Source of the DNA: Rachycentron canadum
Lineage: Eukaryota > Chordata > Actinopteri > Carangiformes > Rachycentridae
Direction of reading: 5' to 3'
NCBI GenBank assembly: GCA_038496675.1
Contig: CM076659.1
Span: 18,789,488-18,853,487 of the forward strand
Length of the DNA stretch: 64,000 nucleotides
Shown here: positions 25,201-36,477 of the stretch, in pieces
Position numbering within the stretch: the stretch's first letter is position 1
Layout: each line of letters starts with the position of its first letter
Position numbers and translations under genes: made by a program
Notes under the pieces: generated by a model
Database searches by the model: none
The model's input: the letters and a program-made list of their open reading frames with translations, nothing else
Told to the model about the DNA's origin: nothing

Positions 25201-26045
25201 GGCAGCTGGAGATGTCTTCCACTAGGAAAGCCGTTTTTCAACTTCCATTCATGCAGGATCAATAATTCTTTTTTGACTCATCTGGCATCTCCTCTCTATT
25301 TTGCCCATCTTCTTCTTCTTCATCTTTCTCCACATTGTAACACATTTTACTGTGTATCCATACGGCAGTGTGTTCAAGCAAAAGAAAAAAGGGGAAGAAG
25401 AATTGTCATTGTCCTTGCCAGAGGAGTGTTATTCAACGTCTCATTGCTTCAAAAAGAATTTCTTTCTAAAAACTAAACACAGTGTAAAGCAGAAAGTAAG
25501 GTCATCTATGTATATGTCTGCCATCTTTGTTATGTACTGAATGTTATGTTAAATATAAATGCTGTGTAGAGGGACCAGAGACCTTAAAATCAATAAGGTA
25601 ATCGTGACTCCCACCAGAAGGAAAGCTGTTTTATGTCTCATTGTTCAAATGCACCTCTTTTTGAATTGTTAAAAAGAACTAAAAAGTGAGAGTAAGTGTA
25701 ATGGGCGTGATGAGAGAGAGAGAGAAGAAATCTGTTCACATATTTCACCACTTGAGGTTTTTTCAGGTTAACATAACAAAAAAAATAAAAAAATAAATGA
25801 AATTTTTCAGAAAGAGACAAAGTGAGAGAGAGAGAAAGAGAGAGAGAGAGAGAATCGCAAGAAGGTGACAAAACTATTAGAGTGCAGCAGTGGAACAAAA
25901 AATAATAGAGACGGCTTATAATGCTGCACCTTGCAAAGACCAGTGTGGTGACGCTTGTGGTGGTTTTTTTTTTTTTTGTGATTCAATTCGATGGTTGTGC
26001 TTGAGGCTCAAGGCTTGTTGTGCTGTTTCAGGCCAATATATATAT
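18694..26045. other. Long non-coding stretch with homopolymers and GA/GT repeats
   Basis: Contains a GT tract (about 18969-19004), 31 A (19268-19298), 20 or more A (23427-23447), 23 T (24773-24795), TA repeats (24449-24466) and a GA tract (25823-25853). A pyrimidine-rich segment spans about 21950-22160. The segment 21215-21340 (with ATCAATTAGCTCATTATGG) is repeat-free and could be a conserved element. Around 22495-22540 a box reading GGTTCAGTCC resembles a tRNA B box and may be a degraded SINE. No exon was recognised. Confidence 0.45.
22470..22600 (+). repeat. Possible degraded tRNA-derived SINE
   Basis: The segment has GGTCCCAGGTTCAGTCCCCA, close to the B box and flanks of a tRNA gene (GGTTCGANTCC), with an AGGCCAGTGG-like word upstream where an A box might be expected. 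No cloverleaf can be folded by eye and the ends are not defined. It could equally be chance. Confidence 0.25.
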
Positions 26046-26050
26046 ATATA

Positions 26051-26930
26051 CAGCGCTGGAAAAAATTAAGAGACCACTCCAAATTTTCCTTAAATCAGCA
26101 TCTCTACAAGTCTGGCAGCCATTACATCCCAGTGTCTGTTGAATTCCAACACAAGCGCAACTCATTCTACTTAATGAGGTACTGATCAGGTGATCGCCTG
26201 AGCCAAATCTTGTTTAATGAGGAAAAGTATAAAAAACACTGCTGTGGTCATCACTGTCCTCCTGCAATAGAACCAGCTGGATGGCAAAAACAGTGCTAGT
26301 AGTGCCTCAAAAGTAATTGGAATCAAAAAATATGCCACACAGCCAGGTCAATCAAGGTGTGGATGAAGGACCACCAGATCAAGACCCTGTCATGGCCGAC
26401 CCAGTCTCCAGACCTGAACCCCACTGAAAATCTCTGGAATGTGATTGAGGGGAAGATGGATGGTCACAAACCATCAAACAAAGCTGAGCTGCTTGAATTT
26501 TTGCACCAGGAGTGGCATCAAGTCACCCAACAGCAATGTGAACGACTGGTGGAGAGCATGCCAAGACGCATGAAAGCTGTGATTGAAAATCAGGGTTATT
26601 CCACCAAATGTTGAAGTCTGAGCTCTTCCTAAGTTAAAACATTACTATTGTTTTGTTTAAAAATTATTATGAACTTGAACTTGTCTTCTTTGCATTATTC
26701 AAGGTCTGAAAACGCTGCGTCTTTTTTGTTATTTTGACCAGTTTCTGCATTTTCTGCAAACAAATGCTCTAAATGACAATATTTTTATTTGGAATTTGGG
26801 AGAAACGTTGTCAGTAGTTTATAGAATAAAACAAAAAATGTTCATTTTACTCAAACACATACCTATAAATAGTAAAACCAGAGAAACTTATCATTTTGCA
26901 GTAATCTCTTATTTTTTTTTTCCAGAGCTG
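26051..26930 (+). mobile_element. Internally deleted Tc1-like DNA transposon
   Basis: The element starts with CAGCGCTGGAAAAAATTAAG and ends with the inverted counterpart, read on the other strand as CAGCTCTGGAAAAAAAAAAT. The terminal similarity extends through AAGAGACCACT versus AAGAGATTACT. It is flanked on both sides by TA, the Tc1/mariner target. The left flank is a TA-repeat, a natural landing site. At 880 bp it is about half the usual length of 1.6 kb. Only the C-terminal third of the transposase remains (26357-26614), so the copy cannot move itself. It could only have been mobilised by a related enzyme. Confidence 0.9.
26357..26614 (+). pseudogene. Tc1-like transposase, C-terminal fragment
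   Basis: The frame of about 85 codons carries the Tc1/mariner signature SPDLNPTENLW. Its glutamate, at 26426-26428, is the third acid of the DDE triad. It ends with the family's closing block RLVESMPRRMKAVIENQG before a stop at 26612. Intact Tc1 transposases are about 340 residues. The N-terminal helix-turn-helix domains and the first two catalytic aspartates are absent, removed by an internal deletion whose right edge is near 26345. There is no in-frame start with a convincing context (the first codon of the open frame is GTG). The frame itself has no stop or shift, so the deletion, not point decay, is what killed it. Confidence 0.92.
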
Positions 26931-27480
26931 TATATGCCTGTCTTTTTGTCAACGCTGGTGAGTTCGCTTGTAACTACTGTTACTCATCTATGGTCAGGCA
27001 AATAACAGAGGCACCAGGACTCCAGGCTGCCAACCGTGCGACAAAGACACTGCATTAACAAAGACAAATGGTCAAAACCAGATTGTGTGGGTTCAGAAAT
27101 GAATTTATATTTCAGGTTTTCCCCTCTGAAGTGTGCAGAGGGGATAATCATATACATATGGATCCTGAAATAAGTCACTACTCACAGCAACAGAGTTCAT
27201 GATGGAGAATTATCTTCTTTTGTTTTATTATAGATATTTCCATTTCAATTTTCACTGTAAGACATTGAACAAGCTATACTTTTAATTTTTCACTAAAATT
27301 TCATGACACCTCTTTGTCATGTCAATATTTAATTTACTTTATTCTGTAGCCTGATTATTCCTAGTAGGGAGGATTAAAAATACCATTTTCTGTTTTCATT
27401 TTCATTTTGTGTGAAATGATCCTCCTATAGCAGCAGAAGAAAGAGGGGAGCAATAAAAATGAGAAGAACTATCTTCTGTT
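26931..27480. other. Non-coding stretch, nothing recognised
   Basis: AT-rich sequence between the Tc1-like element and the 197-bp repeat. No gene seen. Confidence 0.5.
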
Positions 27481-28010
27481 GCCATTCATTTTACCAGTGC
27501 TGGACTCGGCAGCCTAATATTCAAGTTAAATACAGTCTTGTAGGTCTTGTATAATGGAGCGTGACTCTGAATGGAGACAGAAGACAGATAATGAATGTGG
27601 TTGAGAGAGAGAAGAAAAAGATAGAAATGCAGCGAAGCTTCAGGAGTGAAAGAGGAAGTCCTTGAAATTTCTGCCTTCATTTAGACACAGCCACTTACGG
27701 ACTTGTCAGGGTAATACTCGTGTTAAATACCCTGAGTGAGGGGGAGACGAGAGGAAACCAGGATGAGAAAAAGAGCCACGAAACAAGGAGAGGAGAAGCA
27801 AAACATTTTAAATGAGACTCCAGAAGAAGACGGATAAGAAAGGAAGAAAAGCAAAGAGACAAGTCTGTACGGAGACGCCTATTCAGTCAACCACGTGGAC
27901 TTGTCAGACTAATAGTCATGTTAAATACAGCCTCAGAGGCAGTGCATTGTGAAGATTGACTGCCGTATCTAGGCCATCATAAAGAACCATTAAGACTGGC
28001 TAATAAAGAA
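27481..28010 (+). repeat. Diverged three-copy repeat, about 197-bp period
   Basis: Three cores begin at 27502 (GGACTCGGCAGCCTAATATT), 27699 (GGACTTGTCAGGGTAATACT) and 27897 (GGACTTGTCAGACTAATAGT). Each continues into a GTTAAATAC word, and the spacings are 197 and 198 bp. The bases just upstream also align (ATTxxxxxCCA-type). The intervals between cores are strongly purine-rich. A more diverged relative may follow near 28239-28310. No known transposon or satellite family comes to mind. The copies are old, because the cores share only roughly two thirds of their bases. Confidence 0.65.
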
Positions 28011-28148
28011 ACTCCCCTCAGCCCAGAAAATGAAGTCATCATAGCAGTTAGAGGATGGCCGTAGGCGGGGATGAGGAAGAGAAGATGGGGGGGGGTGATG
28101 AAGAAGGGAAATCAGGGAGAGAGAGAATAGAGGTGGAAGACAGAGGAA

Positions 28149-28149
<1 letters not shown>

Positions 28150-28179
<30 letters not shown>

Positions 28180-28184
28180 TGTGT
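28150..28184. repeat. (GT)n microsatellite
   Basis: A GT dinucleotide array with a single TA interruption. Confidence 0.92.
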
Positions 28185-28238
28185 CAGTTTGAGCAGAGGA
28201 GAAAAGACAGTGAAAGAACAAGAACAAACTGTCCCAAA

Positions 28239-28790
28239 GGACCACTCATCCAGGATCTAATATAGTCGTATTCCCTCTGTATGTCTGTTAATTACTTCCT
28301 CTGTAACCATAATGGTAAAAAGCCCAGGCTGGTAGGAATACCTGGAAAATGAACTGCAAGCAGAGCGAACTCTATCTGGGTTAATTACTTTATCTGTTCT
28401 TGCGACGACAAAGAGCGGCGCTTCTCGCTGACTGCCTCAAGCACCCGTTCAACACGGTGTCACCGAATTTCACAAAATGAGCATGAACTCACAAACCATG
28501 TTGAATTATGTGAAGATAATGTTCCACCTGCAATTAATGTAAGAACTAAATAAAGTTCAATCATTTGAAGGGACAATAGTTTATTAACTAATATCTTAAG
28601 GTATAGGGGGGTGGGGGGGTAAAAATAACTTCAAAGAGGGAATGGTTGGAGACTGGTGCTGAAGTCAAATGCAGCATTTTTTTTTATTTTTCATGGCAGG
28701 AAAACTTAGATACAAAGACAGTTTGATTATGCAAACTAGAAGCACTTGGTTAAGTTTCAGGAATTAATGTGGTTGTGGTTTAATAACACA
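28239..28790. other. Non-coding stretch, CNE-like at its start
   Basis: Words such as CTGTTAATTACTTCCTCTGT (28287-28306) and GGTTAATTACTTTATCTGTT (28379-28398) recur about 90 bp apart, hinting at further relatives of the upstream repeat. The rest is unremarkable. Confidence 0.35.
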
Positions 28791-29185
28791 AAGCCTGAAC
28801 ATAACCAACACAAGGGAGAAAGCCACTGATCTTAGGTTTGGGCAACACTAACAATTTGGTTGGAGAAAGATTGTGACCTGGTTTAAATCAGAAAAAAAAA
28901 AAATCACTTTTATCGCAATATGGCCCCTAACCTGGGCTAAACATAACATCCCTCAGCTAAATCGTGGTCTCCTGTGTCACCCTACTCCCCCACCACCCCC
29001 AATCCACCCTGATCATGTCCCTCTGTCTCCTGCATCTGAGATTCCTCAACCTGAAAAAACATTGCCTGGGAACATAATCCAGGGAGTGATTTCTAGGAGG
29101 CAGGGTTGACCTCACCACGCACCAGACACAGGCCATGAACTCCGGTCTCTGGTGTTTCAAGTTCTGCAGTTTGTAAAACTGGACA
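28790..29185 (+). repeat. Dispersed fish repeat (GGTTTGGGCAACA type)
   Basis: The core TTAGGTTTGGGCAACACTAA, then TTTGGTT, GAAAGATTGTGACCTGGTTTAAA and later GAACTCCGGTCTCTGGTGTT, matches the wording of a common teleost repeat. From memory that family contains GGTTTAGGCAACAAAA … GGTTAGG … AAAGATCATGGTTTGGGTTAAAA … GAACTCCGGTCTC. A related core occurs at 33885-34025. Ends are approximate and the family name is not known to me. Confidence 0.45.
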
Positions 29186-30136
29186 AAAAACAGCAACACG
29201 AAACCTCGTCATGTGGATGTTGCATGAGATAACAGGACAGCAGGAGGATGTGGGTAGGCTTCATCTTCTAAACTGCCTGAAATATACCTCACACTTACAT
29301 TGACTATTGCAGCTTCTTGTTGATTGGCAGCCGACAAATTGAATGATACCACGTATCTGTGTTAGGATAAAGTGGCACGCTAATGTTGGTCATACTGAAA
29401 GGGCTCTTACGATCATCCTACCGGTTTTCATGAGACCAGTTGAGTTCTGTGCCAGTTGCACATAATTTGCTTTCATTCACTCCTACCTCTCCCTACAAAG
29501 TGTCTTTCTGCATGCCACTTCCTTCCCTCTTCTTCTCTCTGTCAATGAGAACTGATCTTATATACAACAATATGCTGACGACAATCTCTGCGGAGCACAA
29601 CATAAAAGAGAGTGTGAGCATGAAAGGGAGACAGAGGGAGAGTGGGAGTGTGTCTTAACAATACAGCGTTTTATTATAATGTCAAACACAAAGGACTACA
29701 GAAAAAGGGATATTACTTGGACCAAAAGCATATTAGGCAGAAGTCGATTTCATGGAGTGGGAGTAAAATGTCAGTAGAACTTAATTTATTCTAACCTCAA
29801 ACATCTAGGCTGACTGGTGTTTTAAAAGCTTCCCGTTTTTGAAACAAAAGGTTGGAAAATTAATTAATGCTTCAATAAAAACACAGAACAAGAAAGAGTT
29901 TTTACTCATTTAATTATTTATTAGATTTTCTGTACAGGTGAAAACTGGACAGATTGATCACAGTCCGAGTTCTGCAAGACTGAACAAAGTTTAATTAACT
30001 TTACGTTCTTATTTACCTTTGCACCTGACCTCAACTTTGCTTATTCTTGGTTATAGAGGAATTTAACACCTCTCGGAATGTTTTTTTTTTTTTTTTTTGG
30101 CAATTAATGTGATGAGCTGTCAAACTATCTCTCTGC
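29186..30136. other. Non-coding stretch, nothing recognised
   Basis: No gene supported. A T-run lies near 30081-30099. Confidence 0.5.
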
Positions 30137-30139
30137 TGT

Positions 30140-30155
30140 GTGTCTGTGTGTCTGT

Positions 30156-30188
<33 letters not shown>
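30140..30188. repeat. (GT)n / (GTGTGTCT)n microsatellite
   Basis: GTGTGTCT units grade into a pure GT array. Confidence 0.92.
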
Positions 30189-30193
<5 letters not shown>

Positions 30194-33100
30194 CTAAGAC
30201 ACACGGTGGAGGGATTTATACAAATCCATCCAAGGGAAGTAAAATCCAGGTAATTTGAGCGGTTGGCACATCCATGTTACTGCGGAGGCCGGCACGTGTT
30301 TGTGCTTGTGTGGGTGTGTCTGTGCTTCTATAGTGTCAAAAAAGGCGCGTCTTCACCTCAGCGACACATGATCTCAATGAAAGGCCGAAATGCAAATACA
30401 GTACAATACAGTGTCAATCAAGTACAGTGTCAGTCAGTGACAAACTACTTTTTATTCGCTCTTTTTGAGATATTTACTCATATTTCCACATTCTCGCTCA
30501 TCTGTCTTCAGAAGCCACTCGTATATTCATTTTCTCTGAATCATCATTTGTCACAGTGTAAGTTGCAGTCAGGTTCCTCTAATGGCCAATAGATGCTCAC
30601 GGCGTTTGTTGTTGCCCCACCCTGTTCAGCACAGTTGGATGTTGTGGCTACGATCACCATCACTGTGGCGGCAGCACAGAACCAGGACCTGTACATGTAC
30701 ATTTATCTAAAGTGCACGATCCATTACACATATTATATTTCATGGACTTCAAAGCTCATCCTGCCAAGCCAAATACTGGTCTCATCAAACCTGTGGATAA
30801 TTATAGCCTAACCACCAAACATGCACAGTTTCAGACGATTGACCCTGTAATCAGCACTGCTGTATTCACAATCATTTGCCCCCGGACTTAACCGGCAGTA
30901 TTAGTTGATGAGTAATTGTAGAAATGCATCGAAATCCAGACAGAAGTGTTTCCATCTGGATGCCGATCTACTGAGGCCTCTGAAATCCAATTTACTTCTG
31001 CATATCTGATCAATCACACAAGTGAAGATTCAAAAAAACAAAAGCACCGAGCTCTTGTGATGAAGGCACGTAATATAGTCCAAGAAAATACACGCAAGTG
31101 ATTTAACAACAGGACTGTTATCTATGCAACAACGGAAGGTGTGCGGTAAGAGTAAGCTGTTATATTCCTACTTTCGCACAGTTGTCATAGGAAATGGGAG
31201 TTTGGGAATTTGAGAGAGTCAGACGTGTTAGATCTATGGAATGGAATGAAAACATTGCAAAAGTTTGGGATTTTCCGGGAACTTCTTCTGTCCCCGTTTC
31301 CCTGCCAGCAGAAAACGCATCAGCGTGTCTTATCTGTCTTCCTGTTTGTCAGACGCTCGCAAAGAAACCACAGAGATAAGTAATAATACATGAATAATGT
31401 TAATGCAACTAACAAGCCTTATTCTTACGGTTTGCTGAAAAAGCTTATTGAAAGTCATTTAGGCAAACAGAGGTTCGAGAGAAAGTAAAATAAAGAAAAA
31501 TAAATTGCTAAAAAAATAAAAAATCCACATGATTTTTTTTTTTCCCTCTCCATGTTTGTTTCTTTACCTGCTCATCTCCCTCTTCTCTCAGTGTTTCTTC
31601 CTCTCCACATCTCCACACTGTTGGAAGAGAACAGGGATCAGGAGACTGGGAGCTGTCTACAACTGTTATAACACGAGACAAAGTAAACCAGAATCAACAA
31701 ATACACATGCACAACAAACACATATATACACAACCACAACATGGTTCACTGTTGAAACAGAAAAGCAAAAAGCTTCTGTCTCTTTACCTCAAGAACGTGT
31801 CCTACTTCATCCCCTTTTATCTATCAAAACACAAATATTCTCCTGTGCATCCTCATTTATGAACAGTGTTATACAAAGCTGCCTGGAGGAATAAACCAAA
31901 CATCCTATATCTCTTCTAATTCTTTCTGTGCTGAATATATTGCAGAGGTGCAGCCGCTCCAGTTCTTAGAGCAGAAAAAAAGTTTGATAAAGAAGCACTC
32001 TATAAGGACGCTGTGTGGGTCAAAACAATATCCTTAAGCGAAATACAACTTGATAGTTATTGCACAGGTGGAAAAACAAATTCCATAAAGAAAAGGGAAA
32101 ATGTCAGCTATAAACTCACTGCGCAGTCAAACACAAACAACCCTTTCTTTCAAAAGAGAGACACAGTGATGGCCACCAGTTCACGCCTCAGATTGCGCAG
32201 AGGGGGAAAACACCAGAGACATAATCATTGCTGCCGAGGTCCGTGCAGACCCAGCACATCTTCTCCAGGTCTGCAGAGGTTAAAGCAAGACTCCATCTGC
32301 GAGAGCCATTTGTCACCTTACTCATTAGGTAATGAGCTCATCCTGTAGACACCGATACATCCTTGTGTCCTAAATTGATCATCGAGCCCTCTTTTTTGCA
32401 AATTACCTATTACCTAGTATGTGTTGAGTAACGGCGTGGTGTTTTATTACCAAGAAGGTCATGTTTTATATTCACATGGTTTGTTATTTAGCCGCAGCTT
32501 CACGTATTTCAACATAGTTTCTTATGTATTTTGACCACGTGCCAAAGAACAAGGGATTAGGTTTTTGTGTGTTGAAAAGTATTAGTAGGAATTTTATACA
32601 TTTTCACTTCCTGTCTAATAAACCTCCTCACTTGTTTTAATAAAAAATAAAACAAAATACTGCAGATGACTGATGATGATGACTTTTTTTATGCAGATTT
32701 GGATTCATTATCAGATCAGAAATCTGTAAACCATTGCTACATTATTAATAATTTCACAGTATTGTGTAGCCTTGGTGGGGGTTTGTTCTCTTTGAATGCT
32801 CTTATTATTGCATGGAATCAAAAATTTAAAAGGGCACTCACACTTTGTGGCAACTGGGGTGTATGTTGTTGAAGTGAATGACATGTTATTGACTTAGAAA
32901 CTCAACCTGTTCACTGTGCTTGCTGCTCGGTTGGTTAATCTCCCAGTTTGACCTTTGCATTCTTCCAAGACTGTGTTCCCATGAAACACAGTCAACACAA
33001 AAATTTTGTGGTTTCACAGGCTTATACTACACGTAAGTGAATCTCGAGATAAGACATTTTGTTTGATTTATCATGAAGCATCATCATCATAAGTAGAGGC

Positions 33101-33602
33101 CCTGTGAATCAACCGAGAACACACTGCTTGTTTTTTACTTGTTTTTTTTGTGTCAAGTGTTGTCCTTCTCCGGGGCTCTGAGGGTTCTGCTCTGCCCAAA
33201 ACAGGACATGCCTTAATTCTCCTAAGCACCATGCATGACAAACAGTCTTGCATACAATGGAATGCCTGAATGAACACAAAACCTAATCTTCCATAGCCAG
33301 ACGAGTGTCTCATCAAGTTCAGTAAGTCTAGAGAAATTCAAGCACAAGAATTGGTTGGGAAAAAAAAAAGAAAGAAAAAAGAACCAAGACTTGGTGAGTT
33401 GCTGATGTAACTTAAACCAGTAGGATAATACAACAAAGAACTTGTTTGCTTTCAATTCAAAGGGGCTTCAAAGGCTCAAATTCGACAGGAGAAAGTGACA
33501 AAGTTGACAGGAAAGGGCACAAAATCAAGGAAGTAAAGACAAACAAACAAAAGAGCAGGAGATGCAGAAGGAGTCTAAAATACAAAGAGGATGTAATGGA
33601 TC

Positions 33603-33605
<3 letters not shown>
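30189..33605. other. Non-coding stretch, nothing recognised
   Basis: Several frames of 100-120 codons (30263-30592, 31529-31894, 32013-32348) are open on the plus strand. None shows a known domain, a signal peptide with a plausible mature chain, or paired splice sites, and they are expected by chance in this much sequence. Confidence 0.5.

Positions 33606-33633
<28 letters not shown>
33606..33633. repeat. Poly-T run (28)
   Basis: A pure T homopolymer. Confidence 0.92.
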
Positions 33634-33636
<3 letters not shown>

Positions 33637-33884
33637 GAACGGGGTGCAGACAATTACTTTTTAACACAAACGTAGACATTTTGATTTCGTATTTAATAGC
33701 GTTTTTTTCAAGCGGCACATGGTGTTTGTCGACCGTCGACCTTGTCGTGGAGATGTTTGTGGACGTGGCTGTCGCATTTCAACATAAAATGCCAACGTGC
33801 ATGTCTTTGTTTTCGTCTGTGGATAAAGGCATGTAACATGATCAACATTAGCTACAGTAATAATTCAACAAGTCATCCAACTGT

Positions 33885-34080
33885 GGTTTAGGTTTGGTTC
33901 GGTTCAGGAACAAAGACAACTTTGTTAAGTTCAGGAAAGATGGCCTGGGTTAAAAGAGACTTTGGAAACATTGTGGTTTGGGTTTGGGATCAAAATGATG
34001 ACTTTGTTGATAAGGTTATGGGACATATGGTTCCAATAATAACAACTTGGCTAATACAGGGGGAAATGGCTAAACAGCTA
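33885..34080 (+). repeat. Second dispersed fish repeat of the GGTTTAGG type
   Basis: Contains two diverged internal units: GGTTTAGGTTTGGTTC … ACAACTTTGTTAAGTTCAGG, then GGTTTGGGTTTGGGATCAAA … ACTTTGTTGATAAGGTTATG. The words match the family seen at 28790-29185. The internal repetition is a property I associate with that family in fish. The boundaries are soft. Confidence 0.45.
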
Positions 34081-34629
34081 AAAAGATAAATGCTGACCTC
34101 AGTTAGGACCACAATTATTTTTTTCTTTTCTTTTTTTGAATATTGAACTCTGTCATTGTTGTGAGGTTTGTGGAGAATAGTTACATAGTGAAAGGGAGAC
34201 ACCGTGCAAAAGAGAGGAGCAGCAGAGAAGAAGACAGATAAGAGTATTTAGCCCATTATTTCCATGGGATAGGTCAAAATGAATAAGACTCAGTGAGAGA
34301 ATGAAAAGTCGTCTTCAAAGACCGGAGAAGACTCGGCTATTATTCTCTGTCTGAAAAGTGACACTCCACTCTAAGTGTTCCGCTTTAGGATGGCCTTGGG
34401 AGGTTAGAACCATGAATGTCAAAGTTGATTTCACACTCTGTAACTCTCTGGACTATGTGATAGATGTGGCCACTGCACGCGCATGCACACGCCAACACAC
34501 ACAGACGTCTGATGTGAACACATTCGGCACGCCTGCAAACACACAGACGTGCAGAGTAATGATGTCTGCATGAACACACATACACACATGGCCAATACGC
34601 GGAGGTACGTATGCACACATAAACATGCA

Positions 34630-34675
34630 CAGAGAATAACACAAACACACACACACACTCTCACTCACTCACACT
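34630..34675. repeat. CA-rich microsatellite region
   Basis: Short CA and CACT tracts inside a wider ACAC-rich zone (34480-34675), which produces several spurious cysteine-rich or histidine-rich frames on both strands. Confidence 0.85.
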
Positions 34676-34825
34676 CGTACAGCAGGCAGAGATTATCCAG
34701 TATTACAACCAAGGTCAAACACCGTCATTTATATATAGCTTGCCAGGAAGTGCTAAATCTTGAAAGACTTAAAGGTACACTGACACAGCTTTAACTCCAA
34801 TTTAAAGACAAGACAGCACATGTTC

Positions 34826-34905
34826 ATTAGAGCTCAGAGGTGGATTTGTTACCTTTGGAAAGAGCGAGGGTGAGTTAAGTTTCAAAAATCAAGAACTATT
34901 CCTTC
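34826..34905 (+). repeat. Fragment of a dispersed fish repeat (ends in ACTATTCCTT)
   Basis: The words AGAGCTCAGAGGTGGATTTG, TTACCTTTGGAAAGAGC and AAGAACTATTCCTTCAAA resemble the start and end of a common fish repeat. I recall its consensus as GAGCTTTAGAGGTGCTGG … TTACCTTTGGACAGAGCC … GAACTATTCCTTTAA. The middle part is missing, so this would be an internally deleted copy. Confidence 0.45.
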
Positions 34906-34944
34906 AAAAAAAAAAGATGGATTCATCATAATATCATCATATCT

Positions 34945-35228
34945 TGAGCGGTGGTTAGCATTGTCACCTCACAGCAAAAATTTTCAGGGTTCAAACACTT
35001 TCTTTAAGGAGTTTGCATGTTGCTGTGCCGTGGGTTCCCTCCCTGTATGTCAGGTTAATTGGTGACTCTAACTTGAGTGAGTGTGCGTTATTTGTCTATA
35101 CGTATGTATGATAGACTGGTATGGGTGTCCAGGGTGGACCCCACCCTCACCCAATGTCAGATGGGATTAGCTCCAGTCCCAAAACGTCCCCACAAGGACA
35201 ATTGGTACAGACAATGGATAGATGGATA
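34945..35228 (+). mobile_element. Degenerate tRNA-like SINE/dispersed fish repeat
   Basis: The left end has GTGGTTAGCATTGTCACCTC (A-box-like) and GGGTTCAAAC (B-box-like). It continues with GAGTTTGCATGTT, GGTTAATTGGTGACTCTAA, ATAGACTGGTATGGGTGTCC-like, AGGGTGGACCCC, CCAATGTCAGATGGGATTAG and a final ACAATGGATAGATGGAT. The order and wording match a very common teleost repeat of about 300 bp. The copy is full length or nearly so, but well diverged. It sits about 40 bp after the preceding repeat fragment. Confidence 0.75.
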
Positions 35229-36477
35229 GTCAGATTTTTGAGATCTCTCGTTCTGCGATACGACTGATCGGTCTGGTGGTGAGTAAAACACTGACTGTTT
35301 CTTAAGAAAAGGCAAATCCCAATGTTTTTTTCGTTTATTTGTTTCTTTTTTTGGCAGGTCTCAACGAAGACAAATAGAAGTGTTAGTAAAGCGCATGATG
35401 TGTAGAGCTTTTGGTAAGCTCACCAATCACAGCAAGAAAGTGGCGAGATTTCACAGCAGTTGGAGGATAAAACGGAGACAACATTGACAGGATGAGAAAC
35501 TCAATCCCATCAGTTCAAAACAGGAAAATATCAAAGACCAACATATGGCCAGTCAACACACCTTTGACCGTATATCCCCAGCTGCTGAAGATGAACTGTT
35601 ATGTATGACAGACTGTACTAATAAGGGCAACAAAAACTGCTCCTGTATTGAATTCTATTTAGAAAATTACATTTTAATGGCATGGAATGCACAGATGTTA
35701 CTGTCAGCTCCCGCTGCATGAATGAGTGTTTACAGATGATGGCGCATCATAGAGGAGTGCGTGAGGCTGCTGCTGACCATCTTGTGTTGAGTGTCATAAT
35801 GTGATTCTGAGGCAGTGGATGGCACATGGTGAACAATGCCCAACAGTTATAGAAAAATAAAGTTTTGTTCCCGGCTTTTGGAAACTGAATTCAAGACTTT
35901 ACAATGTACTTTGATGTGAAAAGGAAATGATTATATTGCTGAGTATCGGAAATTTTGATCAAGACTTGTTTTGTAACGGTGACAAATGGCCACGTGTTTA
36001 GATGTTAAATAGATTTCTCTTATGAAGAAAACAGAAAAATAGGTAGTTTTGCTTTCTCTTATCATAAACAGTCAGTGGTGCGCTTTGGCTCTGCAGTGGG
36101 AGTTTTTGGTAAGTGCTTGGCAATTAGTCATAAGTGCTGTTTGCTGATAGTGGCAGATTTCTGCTGCTAGAACCAAAGTGCTCACTGTCTTACAAATTAT
36201 CAGCAGAAAACACAGTGGATGCAGCTATTTCCTCTTCAAAATGCAGAGTAGCTGATCCGGTCTTGTAATTCAACCCTGCAACAACCCACGTCAGATGGCA
36301 AACCATCATATGATGGGATACCCTGCGCCGGCTCCGCTGAGAAGGATTATAAACAAAACAACTCAAAGAACTTAATGTTGCCCCACAAAGCTTTTTACCT
36401 AATATTACTCTGACATTACTGGATGATATCTGTCTCAACAGTGCATCTCTGAGACAGCAGTAAATGATTGAAACAGT
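35229..36477. other. Non-coding stretch, nothing recognised
   Basis: No gene or repeat recognised. Confidence 0.5.
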
